Shown piece after piece: positions 17,603 through 24,383 of a stretch of 64,000 bases of DNA; position 1 is the first letter of the stretch; the number at the start of each line of letters is the position of its first letter. The stretch comes from Vibrio tapetis subsp. quintayensis. GTDB taxonomy: Bacteria; Pseudomonadota; Gammaproteobacteria; Enterobacterales; Vibrionaceae. The stretch spans positions 40,303-104,302 of the forward strand of contig NZ_JAUFQV010000001.1 of the NCBI RefSeq assembly GCF_030409945.1, written 5' to 3'. The position numbers and the translations under genes were made by a program. The notes under the pieces were generated by a model. The model was not told where the DNA came from and searched no databases. It worked only from the letters and a program-made list of their open reading frames with translations.

Positions 17603-18475
17603 CTAAAATGCGTAGTTGTATTCCAACCAGTAGCTATCATCCGTATCATCACTATCATCGGTTTTGTAGTTCATACGAAGATTCTGGTGGCTGTTAATTT
17701 GGTACGCGACAGAAATCTCGCCTTCAACATTCGCCATTTGCATGCCGCCTTTTAGTACATCATCACTCCAGTTTTTGCCTTGTATTGCACCGGTATAACG
17801 TGCGCTACCCAACACCCACCAGTTATCATTAATCGTATAACGTGCATACGCCATACCCGTCATGATCAAAGAGGCAACGTCAACGCCGCTACTTCTTAGC
17901 CCGAGCGCTCCCGCATTAGAACCAAGTGACGAACTTGCCAACATGTCTAAGTTGTCTTCAACAATTACGCCACCCACATACAAAACCGGGAAAATGTAGA
18001 AATTATCAGTAACCGGAATGGTCATGACCGGGCCCGCTTGAACGGCGGTCATCGTGCCGTAGAATGGGTGGTCACCAATGGATGCATCTATCGACCAACC
18101 AGTGCCGTTAGTGGTATTGATGGTACCAAAGCGTAAACGGTAAGAGCGCTCACTTTTTTCATCATTGAAAGTCGGTACTAATCCAGCAACTGGGTGGTTG
18201 ACTGTGCCTGAAAACTTCGCTGACTTATCACCCTCATTGAATACATTTTTTGCTTCAAAGATGATCCCTGTTTTTTGCCCAGAATCTCCCTTTGTTTCAG
18301 ACAACATTAATTGCCCTTTTAAGTTCATTCCTTCATTGCCATAAGAAACACCAACTGACGTATATACATCAGTAGGGTTTGACATATCGATATCGCTTTT
18401 CTTTTCTTCTGCTGCATTAACAAGTGCAGGAGCCATAGACAAAGTAATTGCCATTGCAAGAGTGCTATTTTTCAT
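17603..18475 (-). CDS. Outer-membrane beta-barrel protein
   Basis: A protein of 290 residues with a signal peptide (cleavage near VNAAEE), alternating hydrophobic/polar strands throughout, and the terminal aromatic YWLEYNYAF expected of an outer-membrane barrel. No specific porin family was recognised. The C-terminal strands include an Asp-rich turn (TDDSDDTDDS). It belongs to the hyp/hupE cluster and might admit a substrate or metal, which is inference. ATG 18473-18475 is the only plausible start. Confidence 0.75.
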   Translation of the reverse strand: MKNSTLAMAITLSMAPALVNAAEEKKSDIDMSNPTDVYTSVGVSYGNEGMNLKGQLMLSETKGDSGQKTGIIFEAKNVFNEGDKSAKFSGTVNHPVAGLVPTFNDEKSERSYRLRFGTINTTNGTGWSIDASIGDHPFYGTMTAVQAGPVMTIPVTDNFYIFPVLYVGGVIVEDNLDMLASSSLGSNAGALGLRSSGVDVASLIMTGMAYARYTINDNWWVLGSARYTGAIQGKNWSDDVLKGGMQMANVEGEISVAYQINSHQNLRMNYKTDDSDDTDDSYWLEYNYAF

Positions 18476-18593
18476 ATTACTACCTATTTAATTCGTTAAA
18501 ATTTGGACTAAAAATATTGTTATTAGCATTGATACTGAAGTTGATTTTTAAATTATATTTATTGCCGAATTGAATTGTTCGGATTATTCAATA

Positions 18594-19766
18594 CTAAGCA
18601 GGTGATTTAATTCTGCTCATTTTCCATTTACCACTGAAGAATACATATGCGTAGGCCGCGTTAATAATAAAGCTCGCAAGACCTGCCAATAACATTAATT
18701 CATCATTACGAGGCATCATCACGACATTACTTTCGTACATAAACGGACAGCTGAAGTAATACATAAACGAACCAGCCAGAGTAAATGCTCGTGCTTGTAG
18801 CCATGTGCCTTTCTTAATAAACATTGCAGGTAGCGTTGCTGCAATTAACACCATCATTTGCGCGGTTGCTGACCCTGGAAAGTTAAGGTAAACAAAAACG
18901 ATATTCCAAACATCGTAAGCGATGATCCAGAAAGCCGTCATTGCGGGCCACACCATGTCACGCTCTTTACTCTTATCTGCTGCGATTTTCGCCCATCCAG
19001 TTAAGGTTATGATGGATAACACCCCACCAATTGCGTTCAATATGTTAGCCATATTGCCCATGCTGAAATCTTGCATAACAGCTTCAGAAATATTAATGGC
19101 TAGGAAGGCCGCTGCACCGAACTTAGCCCATTTCATATCCCCGACTTTGGTAAATCGTATAAGGGTAAATAACGCAGCAGCACCAACAACTGAGTATAAC
19201 TTTATCCATTTAAACCAGTATGTTACTCCATAGCTTGACCACAGTGGAATCAACACGATAGGCAACACGAACCAGAACAGATAGTTAAGGTTTTTATTGC
19301 GACGACACACTTCGTTCAATAACATCAGACCAAACAACACAAACAATACGTGCATGATTGCACGGTATTGATACCACTTGTGAATATTGAACCCATCGTC
19401 TTCAAGAGTGAAACGAAATTGCTCTGAATCCAGTACTTTGATTGTGGCACCATCAAAGTCCGTAATTTCATCTCCCGGAATACTTGAGATGGTGATCACG
19501 TCACCTTGTTGCGCCCAACGTTGGGTCTCGGTTTTATTAAAACCGCCAGATTGCTTGGTGACCAACACACTGTCATCCACACCAAACTCTAAGCGATAAA
19601 ACAAGCTACCTTCGCCTGGTTTTCCATCCCGTGTTCCTTGCCAAATTTCTCCGGCAGGGGTGATTGCACTGGATTGTTCATTGGCAGAAACACTGCCAAC
19701 AAAACCCACGCACATAAGCACAACGGCCATCAGCATGCTTACGAATTTTTGATTTATGAGCTTCAT
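18594..19766 (-). CDS. Multi-span membrane protein with periplasmic N-terminal domain
   Basis: A protein of 390 residues with a signal peptide (1-28), a beta-rich extracytoplasmic domain (about 30-125, from ITPAGEIWQGTRDG to FTLEDDGFNI), then about eight membrane helices. The membrane part is paralogous to the next gene upstream: FLAINISEAVMQDFSMGNMANILNAIGG matches FLNIAEATAKDFATANYMNAICG, and YDVWNIVFVYLNFPG matches its counterpart. DUF5692 is a tentative recollection for this family. Function unknown; its place before the barrel protein suggests an envelope role in the cluster. Confidence 0.75.
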   Translation of the reverse strand: MKLINQKFVSMLMAVVLMCVGFVGSVSANEQSSAITPAGEIWQGTRDGKPGEGSLFYRLEFGVDDSVLVTKQSGGFNKTETQRWAQQGDVITISSIPGDEITDFDGATIKVLDSEQFRFTLEDDGFNIHKWYQYRAIMHVLFVLFGLMLLNEVCRRNKNLNYLFWFVLPIVLIPLWSSYGVTYWFKWIKLYSVVGAAALFTLIRFTKVGDMKWAKFGAAAFLAINISEAVMQDFSMGNMANILNAIGGVLSIITLTGWAKIAADKSKERDMVWPAMTAFWIIAYDVWNIVFVYLNFPGSATAQMMVLIAATLPAMFIKKGTWLQARAFTLAGSFMYYFSCPFMYESNVVMMPRNDELMLLAGLASFIINAAYAYVFFSGKWKMSRIKSPA

Positions 19767-19828
19767 AATCGATACTCTCGTTGGTTATCTATGGGTGCCC
19801 AATTAAAGAGCACCACTAATTTTCGCTT

Positions 19829-20722
19829 CTATGCGTTAACCGGTTTGGCTAAGTGCATAGGACTTTGATCGGTTTCTGGTGGTGCATTTTTGCCAAATGG
19901 TGGCTCGCCGGTTTCGCTTTTTTGTTTCTTGTAGAAATACCAAATAACAAACGGAACGTGCATAGCTAAGTTCGCCACACCCCAGTAATAAAGGACGTTG
20001 TCATTTGCCCAACTTGAGGAATCCATTATTGGCGTAAAGATATCGCCATTTGCGCGAATTAATATATGGAAAGCCAGTGTATAAACTCGTGCTATTACGT
20101 ATAGCTCTGGTCTTCCTTTAATTAGTGGGTAAAGTTCCGCAGCCATTAGAATACAGAATGAAGATGCGAAGTAACCAGGGTTCTCTCCAAATACGAATGC
20201 CAAATTCCATGTGGTGTATAGGAAGTTCCATGCCGCTGTTGAGTAGAACAATAAGTCATGTGGTGAATCTTTACTTATTATCCAGTAATTTCTTTTCCCA
20301 TTTTTATATCTAGGGAACGGAATGGTAATACACAAAATAACACCGCAAATTGCATTCATATAATTTGCTGTGGCGAAATCTTTTGCCGTCGCTTCGGCAA
20401 TATTCAAGAACAATACAGCGTAAAGTACTTTTAGAACCCAATCGCCTCTAAAAAACTTTAACACTCTATTTGGGTTATCGTGATAGAGCCACGCTAACCT
20501 CGCTCCCCCAACCACAATTGCAGTTGGAATTAAAACACTGACCGTTTTGACCCAACGGAACCAACCATCCAAATGTTCAGCCCACATCGGTGCGGTAAGT
20601 AGTGAAAGTAACCAAAAGGCTGCGGTCAGCCTCGGCGTTCGTCGCATTGCTTCAACCAAAACGAGTAGAATTAAAATGTAACCACTCATCGAAACAACAT
20701 ATTGCATCATGGGAATTTCCAT
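19829..20722 (-). CDS. Multi-span membrane protein, paralogue of its downstream neighbour
   Basis: About 297 residues from ATG 20722 (MEIPMMQYVV), preceded by GGAGGGG; an ATG 24 bases upstream has no better ribosome site. Eight or so hydrophobic helices are seen, with Trp-rich loops and conserved LFLNIAEATAKDF and FLYTTWNLAFVFGENPG. The C-terminal tail is hydrophilic and Pro-rich. It shares the membrane core with the protein at 18594-19766 but lacks its periplasmic domain. As first gene of the eight-gene cluster, it lies just downstream of the CTAGAG palindrome group. Function unknown. Confidence 0.75.
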   Translation of the reverse strand: MEIPMMQYVVSMSGYILILLVLVEAMRRTPRLTAAFWLLSLLTAPMWAEHLDGWFRWVKTVSVLIPTAIVVGGARLAWLYHDNPNRVLKFFRGDWVLKVLYAVLFLNIAEATAKDFATANYMNAICGVILCITIPFPRYKNGKRNYWIISKDSPHDLLFYSTAAWNFLYTTWNLAFVFGENPGYFASSFCILMAAELYPLIKGRPELYVIARVYTLAFHILIRANGDIFTPIMDSSSWANDNVLYYWGVANLAMHVPFVIWYFYKKQKSETGEPPFGKNAPPETDQSPMHLAKPVNA

Positions 20723-20777
20723 AGCCCCTCCAAAGTTTATCAACATGTAAAATTCGTTTATCTCCGCTATCGCAGAG

Positions 20778-20833
20778 TTAGAGTAATAACTTTAAATTAG
20801 ACCAATTACTCTAAACTAGAGCTATTACTCTAG
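20778..20833. promoter_or_regulatory. Operator-like palindrome cluster before the hyp/hupE cluster
   Basis: Arms TTAGAGTAAT (20778-20787) and ATTACTCTAA (20805-20814) are inverted copies. They are followed at once by CTAGAG-N6-CTCTAG (20816-20833), which contains the same ATTACTCTA core. Three copies of one half-site within 56 bases, 30-110 bases before the first gene, is the layout of a regulated promoter. The MarR-family gene upstream (21190-21675) is a possible binder but was not shown to be one. Confidence 0.6.
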
Positions 20834-21189
20834 ATCTGAACTGTGATCTTTTATGTGCTCCAGCTCATAAAACAATCCCATTAAAATTGTGGGTATTGGT
20901 TTTGTTTATAAATCGTGAACTTTGTCTCATTACGGTGGGCATAGCGGTCAGATAAACCACATTTTGTAATACTTAATGCTTATCTGATTGAATCTGACAT
21001 GATGTTAGGCTAATTATTGACGTTTATTTAGGTAAATAGACTTAACAACTAACTATGCTGTGATTAGCGTAAGGCTATAGAATCGAGATGAAGTCGCACT
21101 TCACGAAGCGGAATAAGTGAAGTGCTGAGGCATGGGGTAAAAAGTGACACTACGGGAAGTTAAGAGATCCCCGTCAATGTATTTGTTGA
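20834..21189. other. Gap with hairpin, no gene
   Basis: About 350 bases without a credible coding frame. GCACTTCAC (21096-21104) pairs perfectly with GTGAAGTGC (21117-21125) across a 12-base loop. No T-run follows, so it is a structured RNA leader or tail and not a standard terminator. The rest is AT-rich and otherwise featureless. Confidence 0.5.
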
Positions 21190-21675
21190 TTACTTTTCAA
21201 ATTGGTTTAGCCATAGCTTTAAATATTGATCTAGTTCCCTAGACGATTCTAAAGACAAATCGGACACCAACTCTTGCTGAATTTGAACATAGTTCTTCAT
21301 CATATCATCGATCAATTCGTATCCATCTTTCGATAATTCAACCGAGACACTACGGCGATCTTCTTTGCTGTGACTGCGAATGATCAACCCTTTAGATTCT
21401 AGTTTGTCTAAGCGATTGGTCATGGCACCAGAGGTTAGCATCATAGTATTCATTAAGGCTGATGGTGTTAAGCGGTAAGGAGACCCACTTCTTCTCAGTG
21501 TTGCCAATACATCGAACTCACCCATTTTTAAATCATAACTTTTATGAAATTCGCTCAACTTCGTTTCAATGTGTTTGGACAGACGAAGTAAACGCCCAAT
21601 TAACGCCATCGGTTTTGTTTCAAGCTCTGGTTTTTCAATTGCCCATTGCCCAATAATTTTATCTACTGCATCCAT
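21190..21675 (-). CDS. MarR-family regulator
   Basis: MarR-type winged-helix protein of 161 residues. Recognition region LTPSALMNTMMLTSGAMTNRLDKLESKGLI (about 68-97), then the wing with RSHSKEDRRSVSVELSKDG, flanked by dimerisation helices at both ends. Such proteins respond to small aromatic or toxic ligands. It is divergent from an EamA transporter, its most likely target, and lies upstream of the hyp/hupE cluster on the same strand. Confidence 0.9.
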   Translation of the reverse strand: MDAVDKIIGQWAIEKPELETKPMALIGRLLRLSKHIETKLSEFHKSYDLKMGEFDVLATLRRSGSPYRLTPSALMNTMMLTSGAMTNRLDKLESKGLIIRSHSKEDRRSVSVELSKDGYELIDDMMKNYVQIQQELVSDLSLESSRELDQYLKLWLNQFEK

Positions 21676-21751
21676 GAGTTTTGACCTAGAAGTTAGTGCT
21701 TTCTTATTAGTACTTTAGCATAAACTCACTTCAGATAAAGTGTATTAACCA

Positions 21752-21777
21752 AAAGTATCTCGACATAAAGATACTTT
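21752..21777. promoter_or_regulatory. Inverted repeat between marR and EamA transporter
   Basis: AAAGTATCT (21752-21760) and AGATACTTT (21769-21777) are perfect 9-base arms with an 8-base centre. The site is midway between the divergent MarR gene and the transporter, where a MarR dimer would be expected to bind. AAAGATA repeats again at about 21824. Confidence 0.6.
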
Positions 21778-21834
21778 ACTTGTGTTTTTTTTAAGCGTAC
21801 AGTTCAGACATAACTTCACGTAAAGATAATTAAT

Positions 21835-22749
21835 ATGAATATACTGCTCGCGATGATCCCGGCCTTTTTTTGGGGCACGACTTATTCTGTCACACAATAT
21901 ACGTTACATGATTGGCCTCCTTTATTGCTCGGGGCACTGCGCGCTCTGCCCGCTGGTCTTATATTGTTAGTCATAAAACCATCACTACCAAATAGACAGT
22001 ACCTACCTACGCTTGCAAAACTTGGTCTCGTTAATATAGCCTTATTTTTTAGTCTCATTTTTGTCATGGCACTGACGTTACCATCGGCTATTTCTGGTGT
22101 TGGTATGATTTCAGTGCCAGTCTTTGCCATGTTGTACCTATGGATAGTCAAGAAAATAAGACCCAACCTAATTCAAGCTGTATGCGGCTTTGGCATCATT
22201 AGCCTAGCATGGCTGCTATTCGATCCTAGTTCTATTTCACTTGATCCCATAGGCCTAATTGCCATGCTGTTAGCCATAATGTGCATTGTTGTAGGCAGCA
22301 GCATCACGAAGTCTCTCGGCACCAAAATCCATTGGTGGACGGTACTGACATGGCAACTAATTTTAGGTGGCATCTTTTTAAGCATCGCGGCCCTGGTTCA
22401 CAGCCTCTTCGCACCTGATTCCTATCGCGAAGCCCTCAGTTCGTTTGATAGTCGAAACTTCATCGGCCTACTCTGGGTTATTGGGTTCAATACTGCCCTT
22501 GGCTATGGTATGTACGTATGGCTGCTACAACGTATGTCCGTTGTGGATTTTACGTTTGGCGGCATCGCTAACCCAATAGCCGGTATTCTTGGTGGCATGT
22601 TACTGATGGGGAATGCATTTTCAGTGTCGCAGTACGCATTAATGTTGGGAATGATTTTGCTATCGCTTGCCCCACAAAGCATCATGATTATCCGAAAGCG
22701 TTATATAGCTTCTTCACGCAACCTAAAAAGCGAACCCAGTAAAACGTAA
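21835..22749 (+). CDS. EamA/DMT-family transporter
   Basis: A permease of 304 residues with about ten membrane helices in two EamA repeats. The start MNILLAMIPAFFWGTTYSVTQYTL and the second-repeat segment GGIANPIAGILGGMLLMGNAF are typical of YedA/RhtA-like exporters. The divergent MarR-type regulator suggests inducible export of a small molecule. The C-terminus is a short basic tail. Substrate unknown. Confidence 0.88.
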   Translation: MNILLAMIPAFFWGTTYSVTQYTLHDWPPLLLGALRALPAGLILLVIKPSLPNRQYLPTLAKLGLVNIALFFSLIFVMALTLPSAISGVGMISVPVFAMLYLWIVKKIRPNLIQAVCGFGIISLAWLLFDPSSISLDPIGLIAMLLAIMCIVVGSSITKSLGTKIHWWTVLTWQLILGGIFLSIAALVHSLFAPDSYREALSSFDSRNFIGLLWVIGFNTALGYGMYVWLLQRMSVVDFTFGGIANPIAGILGGMLLMGNAFSVSQYALMLGMILLSLAPQSIMIIRKRYIASSRNLKSEPSKT

Positions 22750-22818
22750 TATCATGATTAGAGTATCAACCAGAAAGTACATTGATAACCATGTTAAACA
22801 CATAACGAAAACGAATGA

Positions 22819-22852
22819 TAAGTGATTGAAGCGGAGCCAACTCAATCACTTA
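22819..22852. terminator. Hairpin after EamA transporter
   Basis: TAAGTGATTGA (22819-22829) and TCAATCACTTA (22842-22852) form a perfect 11-base stem with a 12-base loop, 70 bases after the stop. No T-run follows on either strand, so it may be a factor-dependent terminator or an mRNA 3' stabiliser. Confidence 0.45.
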
Positions 22853-22955
22853 CACCATAAGCTCCTCGGATTAGTGTAACGGTGTTTGTCTAGCGCTTGT
22901 TTTCTGTAGGCTGAACGGTAAAATCGAGCACCCTGATCTCCTTATATATGACGTT

Positions 22956-24233
22956 ATGCCTAAACTGAACCTTAACTTGAGCCATCAACCCTCTGAGCTC
23001 ACCTGTGAGCAATCATCAAGTACGCTTGAACAAAAGCTCGCGCCGGTTCATGAATCTGTAGCAAACAAACTACCGCGGTCTCCATTTCTCAGCGCCAAAA
23101 CGGTAGAAAAACGCTGGCAAATCCTTGGTAACATCAGCGTTCAGGATACCAATAACGCTAAGTCGGAGCTATTAGACGCTCATACGCTAAACAATATGGA
23201 TGTGTTTAGTAAGAACATCGAGAACTTCATCGGAACAGTTAAATTGCCGGTTGGCGTTGCTGGCCCTTTACGAGTGAATGGATTGCACGCTAGAGGCGAT
23301 TATCACATTCCCCTTGCGACAACCGAAGCAGCGCTTGTCGCCTCGTACCATAGAGGATCACAACTAATTACAGCCGCTGGTGGTGCTAGCGCTATGCTAC
23401 TAAACGAAGGGGTAACCCGAACACCTGGGTTTGCTTTCAATGGCCTCGCCCAAGCAGGGCAATTTGTGGCATGGGTTGTCACTCAATACGACACGTTTAA
23501 GCAACTCGCTGAATCCACCACCCGTCATGGCAAGCTCAAAGACATCAACGTCAACATTGAGGGCAATTACGTTTATCTGGTATTTGAATACACCACTGGC
23601 GACGCGAGTGGTCAAAATATGGTGACCATAGCAACCAGCACAGTGTTTGAGTTCATTTTAGAACACAGCCCGATCGACCCAGTATTCGCGGTATTAGACG
23701 GTAACTTATCTGGCGATAAAAAAGCCAATGCCCACACTATGCGCGGTGTAAGAGGAAAAAAGGTCTCAGCCGAAGTCACTTTGTCTGCTGAGCTAGTGAA
23801 AAAGTACTTACACACAACCCCAGAAGAAATGGTTCGATTTGGCAAGATGACAACTTCTGGTGGGTTGTTAAGTGGGACCATCGGCATCAATGCGCATTAT
23901 GCCAATGCATTGGCCGCTTTCTATATCGCCACAGGTCAAGATGCCGCATGCGTGGCTGAGTCTGCCATTGGCTTAACACGTATGGAATTAACACCCCAAA
24001 ACGAATTGTATACCAGCGTCACCATGCCAAACCTGATGGTTGGAACCGTCGGCGGCGGTACTGGTTTACCAAGCCAAAAAGCAAGTTTGGATTTAATGGG
24101 GCTATCAGGTTCTGGGAAATCTCAAGCGCTGGCTGAGGTGTGTGCTGCTATCTGTCTAGCTGGAGAGCTGTCGATTGTAGGGGCTTTTTGTGCGGGTCAT
24201 TTTTCTAAGGCGCATCACAAGCTAGCTCGATAA
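22956..24233 (+). CDS. Hydroxymethylglutaryl-CoA reductase
   Basis: HMG-CoA reductase of 425 residues, making or oxidising mevalonate. Catalytic residues can be placed: Glu in LATTEAALVASY, Asp in YTTGDASGQNM, Lys in NLSGDKKANA, and the C-terminal His in GHFSKAHHKLAR. GTVGGGTGLPSQ is the NADP(H)-binding signature. The N-terminal 60 residues are a weakly conserved extension. No other mevalonate-pathway gene is in the window. Vibrio use the MEP route for isoprenoids, so the enzyme may serve mevalonate use; that is inference. Confidence 0.92.
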   Translation: MPKLNLNLSHQPSELTCEQSSSTLEQKLAPVHESVANKLPRSPFLSAKTVEKRWQILGNISVQDTNNAKSELLDAHTLNNMDVFSKNIENFIGTVKLPVGVAGPLRVNGLHARGDYHIPLATTEAALVASYHRGSQLITAAGGASAMLLNEGVTRTPGFAFNGLAQAGQFVAWVVTQYDTFKQLAESTTRHGKLKDINVNIEGNYVYLVFEYTTGDASGQNMVTIATSTVFEFILEHSPIDPVFAVLDGNLSGDKKANAHTMRGVRGKKVSAEVTLSAELVKKYLHTTPEEMVRFGKMTTSGGLLSGTIGINAHYANALAAFYIATGQDAACVAESAIGLTRMELTPQNELYTSVTMPNLMVGTVGGGTGLPSQKASLDLMGLSGSGKSQALAEVCAAICLAGELSIVGAFCAGHFSKAHHKLAR

Positions 24234-24273
24234 TGCCCTCGTTCGGTAATGCAATAACTCGATGCAACACTAA

Positions 24274-24315
24274 TTCGATAAAGCTCAAGTTCGATAAAGC
24301 TTTAGTTCGATAAAG
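24274..24315. repeat. Three TTCGATAAAG repeats, 16-base period
   Basis: TTCGATAAAG occurs at 24274-24283, 24290-24299 and 24306-24315, just after the HMG-CoA reductase stop. The linkers are CTCAAG- and CTTTAG-like. The purpose is unknown; replication slippage is the simplest origin. Confidence 0.7.
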
Positions 24316-24337
24316 TAATAGCATCAAGCTTGTCACT

Positions 24338-24370
24338 TTAGTTAGCTATACAACTGTAATAGCTAACTAA
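24338..24370. terminator. Probable bidirectional terminator between HMGR and luxQ
   Basis: TTAGTTAGCTA (24338-24348) and TAGCTAACTAA (24360-24370) are perfect 11-base arms with an 11-base loop. They lie between two convergent genes. The stem is AT-rich and there is no long T-run, so efficiency is uncertain. Confidence 0.55.
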
Positions 24371-24383
24371 TTCATCACGCTAG

